Below are positions 34,791-45,364 of a DNA stretch of 64,000 nucleotides, in pieces. Source of the stretch: Diphasiastrum complanatum (Eukaryota; Streptophyta; Lycopodiopsida; Lycopodiales; Lycopodiaceae); contig CM055106.1 of NCBI GenBank assembly GCA_029204225.1, positions 46,237,180 to 46,301,179 on the forward strand. Reading direction: 5' to 3'. A program made the translations under genes and the position numbers. The stretch's first letter is position 1. Every line of letters begins with the position of its first letter. Under the pieces are notes generated by a model that was given only the letters and a program-made list of their open reading frames with translations, ran no database searches and had not been told where the DNA came from.

Positions 34791-35224
34791 AATTTGCTAC
34801 TATTGAGAGTGGTCATAATTAAAGAACGCTCCTTGATTTTTTTTATTTCCATTGCAAAGGGAAGGCTATAGAATATATAATGTTCACTCCAAGACATCAT
34901 ATAAAAATTCTCGTAAAGTGACAATAGAGGGAAAAGAGGACCTACCAATATTTTTTTACTATCATCTGGTCAACAGAAGTTTATGACTTCTTAGGCATAT
35001 TTTGAGAATAACTAACAATTATTGGTGGGTTGTCTCTTTGAATCGCTAAGGCATGTTATGGAATTAGTTATCAACGAGTCCTCTTCAATTATTTTCGATT
35101 GTCATCCAATAACTTAGGTCAATAGAAGTTTATGACAACAATCAAAATCAAAAGACTTTCCTTGGAAATGTTTGCCTTGTTTAGCGATTATGCTTTAGCC
35201 TGTAGTGTGTAATCACAGTGGCTT

Positions 35225-35581
35225 TGTTAGAGCCCAGTTATGGCTCTATCATAATCTCGGCATGGCCAGCTACCAAAGAGTCTGAGGCCTAGTATTGGCA
35301 AGGGTCGGTGACCGACGAGGACATCTATCCCAAGTTGGGACCGGTGCATCACGAGCAGTGATCCGGTGTGGCCGCCTGACAAGCTGTTAGAGATGCGGTG
35401 TGTCTTGATCGTCGGGACCCTAGCCGTCAGTGATGAGATGCTAGCCGACAAGTAGTCGGGGTGACCAAGAGGGTCACAGGTCTTTGGTGGGGCACGGGGG
35501 TGGTACCCTATGAGTCACTCAGTATTCACAGGTCACAGGGGCTAGGCATGCCAAGTGGACTGATCACCCATAGGTGGATGC
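35225..35581 (+). repeat. Chromovirus 5-prime LTR (truncated)
   Basis: It starts TGTTAGAGCCCAGTTATGG and matches 38604-38965. It ends where copia C sequence begins (GTGGATGCC/TTTGAAC), so its 3-prime end is lost. Confidence 0.75.
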
Positions 35582-36650
35582 CTTTGAACAGTCGTGGGTC
35601 TGGGCCCATCGATGGTGAGTGGAGTTGTTGGGACAAACTTATGCATTTGAACATTTGTATGTCGATGCCTATCGATGGAGAATGGAGCTGCTATGACAGA
35701 CTCCTGCATTGGCTGCCGTGGAGTGTAGCTGGTTGTGAATTGATGGTGCATGCCACATGATGATAAGTAGTTCGCCATTTCATTTGATAGGTACTCTCCC
35801 CCTAGATCAAACCGCAGGGCCTTGATTCTCTGACCAGTTTGATTTTGAATTCTTTGAAGCAATTAAATGCTCCTGACTTGTTCTTTATGACCATAATTCT
35901 GGTGAATGTGATAAAATATAGAGCTTGACCCAAGGAGGGTACGCTAATGGGACCACATAAGTCACTGTGAATTAGTGACAGAATGGACTTCGCTCTTCTG
36001 GCTTGTCCTCTTGAAAATTTTATTCTAGGTTGTTTCCCTAGTTGACAATTTTCACAGACAGTCTGATTAGCTATAGAAACATCATTGATATTCATATCCT
36101 TGACCATTTTGTTATGATGCATATACAAGATTGAACGCATGTTTAAGTGGCCTAGTCTTTGATGCCAAACATGAACATCATAATTACTCACAGAAATTGC
36201 ATAATCGTGACTCAAGATGTATAAATTTTCTTCTCTGTGTGCAGAGAGGATTTCATTGGAGTTCCCATCAAAAATAGTACATCGGCTAGCAGTAAACAAA
36301 GCTCTATAGCCTTGACCAGTGATCTTGCTAATAGATAATAAATTCTTTGTTAATTTGGGTACGTAAAGTACATCATTTAGCTATCTAGTGATGTCGTCAA
36401 GGAACTGGAGTCGGACGATGCCTTGGCCTTCGACTTTGTGGGAGCTTGAGTCGCCAAAGAAAATGTACTTTGAGCCCGTTGCTGTGAGAGTAGAGAAAAG
36501 GTTCTTACATGGTGTCATGTGTTGTGAAGCACTTGAATCAAGATACCATTGACATGCATCTCTACTTGGTTGGTCTTCCATCATCAGCGCCTTGTCATCC
36601 TCTTGGGAATCTTTGACAATGTCAGAACCTCCGTCTTGGTGCTGTTGCAT
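35582..36650 (-). pseudogene. Copia C copy 1 protease and integrase, internally deleted
   Basis: The protease is CQWYLDSSASQHMTPCKN: the active-site Gly of DSG is Ser (AGT), while copy 2 keeps GGT. After a frame change the pre-integrase zinc region is good (VWHQRLGHLNMRSI, CENCQLGKQ), then LIHSDLCGPISVPS with the first catalytic Asp. A damaged stretch lacks IDDYS, then ALRFDLGGEYLS carries the second Asp. After FTTSYTPRQ the frame jumps to PMQESVIAAPFSIDR, which in copy 2 lies about 145 codons further on, so the catalytic-Glu segment is deleted. A CAG is shared at the junction (about 35717). Confidence 0.85.
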
Positions 36651-37470
36651 CTTCTTCCTCGGTTCATTGTGCTTGAGAATGCGACAATCCTTAATGTTGT
36701 GGTTTTATCTTTTGCAATATTTGCAAAAGATTTTGGTCTTGGATGGTTGTTGTTGTCTGTGCTGTTGTTGCGTTGAATCTGGCTGCTCTGCCTTTGTCTT
36801 CTTGTCCTTGAAATTCTTCTTCTTGGACTGATGCTTATTAGAGTACAATGCCATTGACTTGATACTCGTTCTGGATAAGCTTTTTCTCCTGACTTCTTCT
36901 TGCAAAAGACTTGCTATCAGCTTCTGGAGAGACAGCGCAGAAGTATTGCTCAAAAGCAACACTATCGTAGGAGGATGGAAGACTGGCAAGAAGAGACGTC
37001 GTTGAGTCTTCTTCTGATATAGGGGAATCTATTGCTGCAAGTTGATTCAGCAACTATTTGAACTCCTTTAGAAAATCACTGATTGAGGTGCCTTCACTCA
37101 TTTTGAGTGTAAGTACCTTCTTCTTCATAAAGAGACGAGTCGATACATTTGAAGTCTCATAGATACTTGTTAGGATATCCAACACTTCTTTGGAGGTGGT
37201 GCTATTTGATACATGAGCAATCTGAGTGTCTTTCAGATTCAAGGATACAATGGCAAGTGCTTTGTCATCTTTTGCTTCCCATGCTGGAAGCAGTTCGGGT
37301 TTTGCCAGTTTGGCTATTGAACCGTTTATGTATCCCCAAATTTCCTTCTCGATTAAGATCATCCTCATCTTGAATTTCCACATGTGAAAGTCATCTCCGT
37401 TGAATTTGTTGATCAAGTGGATCTCTGAGGTTAAGCCTTCCATTGTAATCGAGTAGTAGAGATAGAACAC
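36651..37470 (-). pseudogene. Copia C copy 1 gag with zinc knuckle
   Basis: The frame reads INKFNGDDFHMWKFKMRMIL, KDDKALAIVSLNLKDTQIAH, TSKEVLDILTSIYETSNVS and LNQLAAIDSPISEEDS, with one stop at 37054. A basic region follows. The knuckle is CKYCKR, a stop, NHNIKDCRILKHN, with the Cys-Cys-His-Cys ligands present. This knuckle lets the copy 2 gag deletion be read. Confidence 0.85.
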
Positions 37471-37553
37471 AAACAGAATGAACTAGCTCTATAGAACAAG
37501 AACGTATTAAATTCTATTATGAATCCTAAACTCTAATAATCCAATAAACCAGT

Positions 37554-37565
37554 GCTCTGATACCA
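37554..37565 (-). promoter_or_regulatory. Primer-binding site, copia C copy 1
   Basis: TGGTATCAGAGC on the minus strand, three bases inside the LTR end; it fits initiator-Met tRNA. Confidence 0.85.
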
Positions 37566-37568
37566 ATT

Positions 37569-38288
37569 TGTTGGCTTATATGTTGATGCCAACTGGTAAT
37601 TGCACTGATAAGCGCGTGATCCTACTTACAGACTCAAATAAATTGCTAAAGTTCTGAATATCTCTCTCTATATATACAATCACTAACTTTGAGGAGTCAG
37701 CTACTAGAAGACTCGTTCTGGTCGTTTGATCTCTGTTGGATCCACATGCATTTTGCTCATCATTCACTCATTTACATATATATAACAACTGGAAGGTCTT
37801 GCATTATTCTATCTTTGCATTTACAAGATCTCTTAACAGCTGATTAACTGACTAATTAAAACAGTTATTATTGGAGCATGAAGGCATAGATAGTCTATAC
37901 TTGGGATCCCTTGTAAATCTGCAAACGGTCGCCTGTGTGAAATCCCATGTAAAAATGCAGTGTCTCATTGATCGCTTTTGTCGCATTTTATGCGAAGTAG
38001 TGTCGCATTTCTGGAAGTGCCTAAAATGGCCTAAAAACTAAGTTAGCACAAGTGTCACAAAACACTTAGTTGCTCAAGATGGCCCGAAGGTGGAAAGGCG
38101 ACAGTGTCGGGTGTCGGATTTTTCGCTTGTCAGAAATTACGAAGAAAAATGCAGACTGCTGCGACAAACAGTTCAAATATGTAGACTGTTGAAACAGTTC
38201 ATTTTTTGCAGGTTTCATTTGAGAGAGTAAAATTGAGAGAAGGAAGGAGGGCAGTTAGGAAGAGTAGGAGTAAGATTAAACTCCAACA
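37569..38288 (-). repeat. Copia C copy 1 5-prime LTR (720 bp)
   Basis: On the minus strand it starts TGTTGGAGTTTAATC and ends GCCAACA. It shares TCTGTAAGTAGGATCA and GACTCCT/GGAGTCAG words with copy 2. It has only a GA run of about four units where copy 2 has 57-72. Confidence 0.8.
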
Positions 38289-38582
38289 ATGAGAACTATA
38301 CCTATCGAGAATTTGAGAATGGAGATTGTTCATGTTAGCAGATTGAAGAAATGTTTGCACGATGGCGATAGCCTGGTGGAAGGTCTAGTGTCTCTAGAGG
38401 AGAAAGACACCACATGTTATGGGCCAGAAAGAATCCTAGATAGAAGGGAGCGATGATTGTGAAATCGTCTCCTTCAAGAGTATCTAGTAACCTGGAATGG
38501 GCATCCGTTGTCAGATTCTACCTGGGAGACGCGACAGGCATTGCAGAAGTCTTATCCAGAGTTTATCATCGAGGACCGATGA
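38289..38582 (+). pseudogene. Chromovirus integrase tail with chromodomain
   Basis: One plus-strand frame: RTIPIENLRMEIVHVSRLKK, CLHDGDSLVEGLVSLEEKDT, GPERILDRRER, two stops (TGA), then LLQEYLVTWNGHPLSDSTWE, TRQALQKSYPEFIIEDR and a stop at 38580-38582. VHVSRLKK and the ERILDRR...YLVTWNGHP...STWE pattern mark a chromodomain, which in chromoviruses directs integration to particular chromatin. It is cut on its left by the copia C LTR. Confidence 0.85.
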
Positions 38583-38588
38583 CTTACC

Positions 38589-39040
38589 AGGGGAGGGAAG
38601 AATTGTTAGAGCCCAATTATGGCTCTATCATGATCTCGGCATGGCCGGTTACCAAAGGGCCAGAGGCCTAGTATTGGCAAGGGTCGATGACCGACGAGGA
38701 CATTTGTCCCAGGTTGGGACTGGTGCGTCACGAGCAGTGATTCGGTGTGGCCACCTAACAAGCTGCCAAAGATGCAGTGTGTCTTGACCGTCAGGACCCT
38801 AGCCATCACTGACGAGATGCTAGCCGACAAGTAGTCAGGGTGACCAAGAGGGTCACAGGTCTTTGGTGGGGTATGGGGGGGGGGGAGCACGGTGGTACCC
38901 TATGAGTCACCAGGTCACAGGGGCCAAGCATGCCAAGTGGACTGATCACCCACAGGTGGATGCCATGTGCCAGTTGATGAGAATGGCAGGTAGAAGGACT
39001 CAAGGAGGGGGTGCATATGGTTGGGAGGTTCATTCTACAC
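38589..39040 (+). repeat. Chromovirus polypurine tract and 3-prime LTR
   Basis: The purine tract AGGGGAGGGAAGAA (38589-38602) is followed by TGTTAGAGCCC at 38604. The first 360 bp match 35225-35581. The end near 39040 (TCTACACA) is a guess. Confidence 0.65.
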
Positions 39041-40099
39041 ACCAGCCTTCTAGGATTCATGAGCTTGGAGAGACTTGCTTGTGACAGGCTTAATAGAGCC
39101 AAGGTCTTTCAACCAATCAATTTGATAATTATATAATTCATAGTAAATCTCTCACCCTTGGACATTTACCAAAATTTGTTTGATCTCTCCAATTGGGGAC
39201 TCAACAAGTTTCGATTTTGTTTTGTAGGTCATCTTTGCAATGCCTAATGCATGCAATGTTTCTTAATTAATAATATCGACACTTGATTTTAAATCAACTG
39301 GTACTTTAGTGAGCAACCATCCATTAATTTAAATGTCTATTTTGAATGCTTCTTTGTCTTTTATGTAATATTGGATATTTCAAAAAAAAATAGCTTTGTT
39401 TTTTTTTCTTTTACAATGACATTGAAAGCATTATTTTATGTACTAACAAATGTTGGAATGTTATAATGATTTTAGAGATCCAATATCACATACTTGAAGT
39501 TAGCTATTTCTTGGTACTAAGTCAATATATCTTGAATCTATTTCCACTCTCTATAACCTATGAGAGCTCTAAGAATTTTTTGAACACGTTGAGTACTATA
39601 GAAGATTTATTGCTAATTATGTCATCCTAACTAGATTTATCTTGAGCACACTCTATAGAAATTTTTGAATATAAACTAAGATTTTTGTTTGACTATTTAT
39701 GTATAAAATGTTTAAAAAAAAAAAAACATGACACTGGATACTACACATATTTTGGATATAGATTTTGTTGAATTTGACTATTGATAAAGTTGTCCATTCA
39801 AACTTCGCTTGTAGTATGTCTTTGACAATTAGCATGTGAGCTCATGGAGACCATATCATGCAAAGTATTGTCTTGAAATGTGCATCTCATAAGCATGTTC
39901 CATCCAAAAGGAAAAGTTGTTAAGAATATCAATATATAAAAAATTTGCTCTAAAGATGGCTTTTTTGTTTAGAAAATTATTGGCTATCTAGGTGAAAATA
40001 TAATTTCTCCATATCTAAAGAGTATGATATCAAATCAATTCTACATCATTTTTGTTGGTGTTTGGTATATGTTCTTTTACGTTTAGGTCGCAACCATGC
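39041..40099. other. AT-rich spacer, no gene seen
   Basis: Strongly AT-rich with A/T homopolymers near 39380-39410 and 39712-39725. No domain-like frame. Confidence 0.45.
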
Positions 40100-40728
40100 C
40101 ACAAAACCATTCAACTCCATTATTGGCTCACTGATGTATGCAATGCTCTGCACTCAACCCGATCTTGCATACACAATCAGTTCACTTATCCAGTTCCTAT
40201 CGAATCCAGGGCCCCAGGGCCAACCCACTGGAAAACACTCATGAAGTTCATGAAATATGTCCAAGCAAAAAAACATCTTTGCATCTGTTATGGAGGGAGC
40301 CTGGATTTGTATTCTTATTCAATCAAGGCCCAATCTCATGGAATAGCCAAAAACGGACCTCAGTAGCATTGTCATCAACTGAATCAAAATACATAGTTGT
40401 CACAAATGCTACCAAGGAGGCAATTTGACTGAGGAATCTACTAACAGATATTGACCTTGCTCAGCTATAGCCAACAACCATATATTATGACAATCACAAC
40501 ACAATAGCACTATCTCTAAATATGGGATTTCACTCTCGAAGTAAGCATATTGTAATCAGGTATCACTACCTTAGAGAAAAAGTGCAAGGCAAGGAAGTAT
40601 CACTAGTTTACTGCAAGACAAATTCTATGGCAGCAGATTACTTCACCAAAGCATTATCTAAAGATCATCACATCAAAAACAACAATATTCTAAATCTAAA
40701 GATCGAAGTTTTTCAGGATCCACATTAA
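40100..40728 (+). pseudogene. Ty1/copia family D fragment: RT end and RNase H
   Basis: Frames read KPFNSIIGSLMYAMLCTQPD, LAYTISSLIQFLSNPG, then after a shift VALSSTESKYIVVTNATKEA, a stop, YYDNHNTIALSLN, HSRSKHIVIRYHYLREKVQG and AADYFTKALSKDHH, ending at TAA 40728. This is the last part of copia RT plus RNase H. A short purine-rich tract (AATGGAGAGTGC) and a possible LTR start TGGATTTTAATG follow, but the LTR is not recoverable. Confidence 0.8.
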
Positions 40729-40825
40729 TGGAGAGTGCTGGATTTTAATGCTCAAGTCCAAATTCATTTGGTAATGAGCATCCTGAAATATGTACATACT
40801 ACAAAAAAAAAAATCTCGAAGTCTG

Positions 40826-40955
40826 ACTCCATCGACTTCATCAACATTTTGACTCCATCGACTCACGCGACATTCAAATCCATCGACTCACTCGACATTC
40901 GACTCCATCAACTTACTCGACTCCAGAGACTTACTCGACTTACTTGACTCCCACA
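40826..40955 (+). repeat. Imperfect minisatellite (about 24-27-bp units)
   Basis: Repeated GACTCCATCGACTCACTCGAC-like units with drifting spacing, CGACTC being the constant word. Confidence 0.65.
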
Positions 40956-41048
40956 TCAGGTTATATCAAGTTCGATACAGGAAAAGTCGATCTATGTATT
41001 GTCAGTCGATTCCAACCTATGTCGCAATCAGAAGGACAACGTTGATAG

Positions 41049-41322
41049 ACTTAGAATTTGCTTCGAACAGGAACACAACTCATGCTACACAGTAACACAA
41101 ACAGAAAACACTCTCCACAGCAAGCTCACATAGCAACTGTATTTCACAAAATGAAATTACACTGTACATATAGTCGTTCACTCAGGCAACCCATGCATGA
41201 CCCAGGTTGTCGTTGGCGGGACGCGTGTCCCGTCGACTTGCCTCGTGGCGAGGCCAACTGATCCTTATCAACTGATAGGACCCACAATACAGTAGCACAA
41301 TGATTCTACTTTAATTCTAACT
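41049..41322 (-). repeat. Copia B copy 2 3-prime LTR (274 bp)
   Basis: Read on the minus strand it starts AGTTAGAATT and ends AATTCTAAGT. The polypurine tract AAGGGAGAG lies just before it (41323-41331). Confidence 0.88.
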
Positions 41323-41376
41323 CTCTCCCTTAAAGTAGAGTCTAACTTTTATACAGTCATATACATAGCTTTAAAG

Positions 41377-41800
41377 TCAACAAACTTTAAGTACAGAAAG
41401 CTTTGATCTAAACTTATCAAACTTTTCTCCAACAAGTGGCTTAGTAAAAATATCAGCCAGTTGTTCTTTTGTGCTACAATGAACAACATGAATTTCACGA
41501 CTCAACAGCCTCTCACGTATAAAGTGATACTGAATCTCAATGTGTTTAGTTCTCGCATGGAACACTGGATTCTTTGCTAGCTGAATGCCACTCTAACTGT
41601 CGCTAATCCTGGAAAGTCATCCATGTCGCTGCTCTCCAATAATCTCTCAAAGCACTTAGGGAGCTTCCTGTCAGGTGAACGGCTTCCTAGTGAAAATGTA
41701 TCCCACGGTACATCCTTCTCCTTGTGTTTGTCACCTGCAATTTCAATCCTTCTTGCACCAAAAGGTTTGTCCCTACCTCTCCAACCTATCTCTTGAGATT
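41377..41800 (-). pseudogene. Copia B copy 2 linker fused to RNase H tail
   Basis: The minus strand reads through the post-integrase linker (DMDDFP, also seen in copy 1 before RT) and within a few codons enters RNase H: QLAKNPVFHARTKHIEIQYH, REIHVVHCSTKEQLADIFTK, PLVGEKFDKFRSK, then a stop at 41377. The RT fingers/palm, YVDD box and RNase H N-terminus are deleted, with the junction at about 41605-41620. Confidence 0.85.
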
Positions 41801-42812
41801 GAGTAGTAGTATCTTGAGATGTATGAATGGGTCATCATCAGGTAGTATCCTCACTATACCATCTTTCCCACTGGATGTATCTATCTTCTCAGCATCCTCG
41901 TCTTCATACATCTTGGATTCATCAAAGATAAGATCACGGCTTATATGGACTTTGTTTTTCACTGGATCAAAACATCTATAGCCCTTCACACGATCATCAT
42001 ATCCTAGGAATATACACTTGATAGCTTTTACATCAAGTTTACGTCTCTCTTCCTTAGGAACGTGTACAAAGGCCTTACATCCAAAGATTCGCAAGTGGTT
42101 CACCTTTGGCTTCTTCTTCGTGAATGCTTCCTCAGGTGTTATCTTTGGTATGGCAATGGTAGGACTTCTATTTTGAAGATAGATTGCCGTACTGCATGCT
42201 TCTGACCAAAAATCTTTTGGTAGTTTCATCTCAGCTAGCATAGATCTTGCACTTTCCACAATCGTACGATTTTTGTGCTTAGCTACACCATTGAGAGTAG
42301 GAGTATGAGCTTGCGTAAATTGTCTTTTAATCCCACATTGATCACAAAGATCATTGAAGTCATTAGACTTGTACTCACCACTATCTGATCTTAGGACTTT
42401 GATCTTCCTATCTGTCTGATTTTCGACCAATGCTTTGAAGCTCTTGAAGTTGTCAAATGCATCTGATTTCTTCTTCAAGAAGTAGATCCACGTCTTAGAA
42501 GGCTTTACCTAAGGACATGGTCCTCATAGGCCGGCATAAATCTGTGTGGATTAAATCTAGGATGTTCTTTGCTCTTGCAACACCACCTTTGTTGAACTTT
42601 TCTCGATGCTGCTTCCCATATACACATGATTCGCACATCAATTTCAAGTGGTCTTCTATAGTAGGCAATCCTGTTACCATCTCCAATTTCCTCATCAAAC
42701 TGAGACTTCCAAAGTTCAAGTGACCAAGCCTCTTATACCACAACTCAGTTTGCGATGGAATGGACGATACAAGTCCATGTTGCCCCTTGATTGTAGCATT
42801 CAACTTGTACAA
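41786..42812 (-). pseudogene. Copia B copy 2 integrase (catalytic Glu replaced)
   Basis: Pre-integrase zinc domain: WYKRLGHLNFGSL and CESCVYGKQHREKF, then LIHTDLCRPMRTM (first Asp) and a stop at 42495. A short deletion removes the IDDYSR segment. The frame resumes at TWIYFLKKKSDAF, VLRSDSGEYKSND (second Asp) and THTLNGV-type context. Where the family has NGVAERKNRT this copy has NGVAKHKNRT: the catalytic Glu is Lys (AAG), a G-to-A change. The C-terminal module is good (LRIFGCKAFVHVPKEERRKL, IFLGYDDRVKGYRCFDP). Inactive. Confidence 0.88.
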
Positions 42813-42857
42813 TTTTGTATTGGGCTCCCTTACTCCATCCGCAATAACTTTGAACTT

Positions 42858-43436
42858 TTAGTTCACATCCTTCACAAAGCAACGATCATGGGCGAATTCT
42901 ACTTTCAACTTTTGATCGGTAATGACTCCAACAGAAAGTAGATTTTTTTTCAAACCTGGTACGTAAAGTACCTCCCTGATCATCCTGATTTTGCCATTAG
43001 GTAGTTGAATTGAAACAGTGCCTATCCCCTTGATCTTGCATACCTCACCATTTGCTTGTAAAATGAACATTCCATTATCCAACACTTTCAAGCTACTGAA
43101 CCAATTCTTGTTACCTGTCATGTGTCTTGTGGCTCCCGAGTCAATATACCACGCTTGATCATCTTGATTAGATGACAATGCAGATATGAAGATGCTAGAG
43201 TCTTCAATCTCACCCTCATCGACAAGGTTACCTGCTTGTTTTGGTTTTCCCTTGCCTTGTTCCGCCAGGAATTTGCGACATTCACTCTTCCAATGGCCCT
43301 TTTTACCACAATGGAAGCACTTGTCTTTCTTCTTAGTCTTACTGGAAGATCCTTCATCCTCCTAAGACTTGGCAAATTGCTGCTTAGACTTCTTCTTGCC
43401 CTTGCCCTTGCCTTGTTTTTGGCGTGTCGCAAGTGC
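42858..43436 (-). pseudogene. Copia B copy 2 zinc knuckle and protease
   Basis: KCFHCGKKGHWKSECRKF is a complete Cys-Cys-His-Cys knuckle. The protease SNQDDQAWYIDSGATRHMTG has an intact DSG and continues to LYVPGLKKNLLSVG, ending at TAA 42858. A TAG interrupts the region just before the knuckle where copy 1 has Gln. Confidence 0.85.
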
Positions 43437-44075
43437 CTAATCGTCAGTATTTTGATGTCTAGCTTTCACCATTTCTCGCCGTTGCTCTTCCTGCATCAAG
43501 ATTCCTGTGAGCTCGTCAAAGGTTGGCAATCTTTCTCTTGATGCTATTCCACTCACAAACATCTGATAGGATTCTGCAATGCCACACACTGCATTGTGCA
43601 CCAGCTCCACATCACGTATGCGCTCACCAATAGAATGCAGTTCATCCCTCATTGTCTTGATTTTGGTCATGTACGTCTGAATGTGCTCTCCTTGCTCCAT
43701 GCGGGCACTATTCAGCTTTGACTTCAGAAACATGATTCTTGACAGATTTGATGTCTCGAACTGCTCCTTTAGCACATCCCATGCGTGTCTGGGTGTAACA
43801 GCATCACAAATGTGGGTAATGATGTGATCCTTCACTGACAAGTTAATGAAGGTTAAAGCTTTGCTCATCTTTTTGTCGAACACTTTGATATCCGCTTCAT
43901 TTGGCAGCCTTCTCTCATCACCTGTGACGACTTCCCACACGTCCTTCTCCATCAGTATGTTTTTCATTTTGAATCTCCACACTACATAGTTGGAAATCCC
44001 GTCCAATTTGCTACTTTCACTCAAAATGGACTCTCCCATGTTTGCCATCGCAAAACTACTTGAAACTTCTGCCAT
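43437..44075 (-). pseudogene. Copia B copy 2 gag (212 codons, nearly intact)
   Basis: It opens MAEVSSSFAMANMGESILSE and is uninterrupted to TAG at 43437-43439. Copy 1 has CAG (Gln) at that site, so the stop is a C-to-T change. It contains VVWRFKMKNILMEKDVWEVV and LPTFDELTGILMQEEQRREM. It is the longest uninterrupted Gag frame in the window. Confidence 0.88.
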
Positions 44076-45351
44076 AGGCTAAAAACAGTATGTCGAGGCC
44101 AACAATGATGTCAGAAGTTGAAAATAATGGCCTGCACTTTTTTCCTTACCAGGCCACTCGTCGCTTTTCCACCAATTTGAAAGCCAAATCGGCGTCACCT
44201 TCCGAAATGCACTCAGTCATCAACTCCCAACTACATGTCCAGTGGAATGGTGAAATCACTTCTGGCGCACTCCGAACACTTTCTCTGCTGCAATCACTCT
44301 GTTTTGTTGTACCGTACTTGCAAGTATAGTCCGAATGCCCTTCGTTCGGAGGTTACAGCCTTTCGTTTGGGTCAAAACGGGCAAAGGACCCAAAAATAAA
44401 AATGTTCTTTGTTTTTGAACTATTTCTTCACCTTGAAGAAACTTCACTCTTTACTTGTGAAGGGACCCAACTCCAATTTTAGTATGAAAATTTTTAATGA
44501 AGTTGAAGGCCAAATGCACTTCACTTCTTCAGGGCCCTCTTCAACAATCCTTCAGACTCCATCCAATGGTTGATTCTGATCCAACTGTGGATATCCCTTT
44601 TGGGTAGCATAATCTGAGTCGTTGATCTTGTAAGTTTTCTATCCAAGGTTCTGAGCACTTTTGTGCACCAATGGAGAGTCTTGTAGACGCTGTCCACTCC
44701 AAAACACTATGGTTTCACCTTGGTTCCACGCACAAACTGACTCACGACTTCCCTACTCGTGGCCACCTATTATGTCTCTTCCCAGCTATGGCTTCCCTCA
44801 CAAATCCTTGACCATCTCTCTCTCTCTCTCTGGGTCGTGGCTGTCCACGGCCTCCTCTGTCTGACTCGCACTGCTAGGGAGCCCTCCTCTTTGTTTTTAC
44901 AGCTTGGAAAACAGTTCAGAATAGAGAGAAAACTTTGCTTTTCTGCTTCCAAACCCTAGGCCAATGTTTTTCTCACCACTTTGATCTTGGCTTGCTTTTC
45001 ACAGCCCTCTGGCTGGCCCAAATCAACTGCTTTGAGGTCGCCCTACCACTGGAAAGTTGATGCTTCAATCCGTTTGTCAAACAGTGTCCGATTGAATGCA
45101 CATTGACTGCAAACACCAAATAGCATGTTTCGAAATTTTAAAATTCTGTTTGTTGAGGTTTTGATTCAGCCGACAACCCTTGTCTCTGAATCCTCACACA
45201 GTCTCAAGCTCACCAAGCTTCTGTGTGCTAAACTCTCTGCATCAGTGTTTCTCCTTCCGTCTTCAACCCGCCGTAAACCCCAAACTCTTAGAAGACAGTT
45301 CTCTCGAAGCTCTCTTCAACGATGATGTTGTACTGTGTACACTCCTTGTAC
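44076..45351 (-). other. Copia B copy 2 untranslated leader
   Basis: About 1.3 kb between gag and PBS. It contains the 63-codon upstream frame at 44256-44447 that mirrors copy 1, and a CT microsatellite near 44815-44830. Confidence 0.7.
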
Positions 45352-45364
45352 GGCTCTGATACCA
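45352..45364 (-). promoter_or_regulatory. Primer-binding site, copia B copy 2
   Basis: TGGTATCAGAGCC on the minus strand, immediately adjacent to the LTR end with no spacer. It matches the initiator-Met tRNA 3-prime end. Confidence 0.9.

Larger units (their letters stand above)
35582..38288 (-). mobile_element. Ty1/copia family C, copy 1 (3-prime truncated)
   Basis: Minus-strand order: LTR 38288-37569, PBS 37565-37554, gag, protease, GAG-pre-integrase and a broken integrase joined to the post-integrase linker, then truncation at 35582. RT, RNase H and the 3-prime LTR are gone. The 5-prime LTR end (CCAACA at 38288) abuts chromovirus coding sequence at 38289. Confidence 0.85.
35225..39040 (+). 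mobile_element. Ty3/gypsy chromovirus remnant, split by a copia insertion
   Basis: Two same-orientation LTR pieces (35225-35581 and 38604 to about 39040) flank a chromodomain coding end (38289-38582). Nearly all internal sequence has been replaced by copia C copy 1 (35582-38288, opposite strand). The LTR pieces differ at roughly one base in ten by eye, nearly all transitions. Confidence 0.75.

Noticed and set aside
40826-40955. CRISPR-like array
   Set aside because: Units are imperfect, have no unique spacers, and the genome is a plant.
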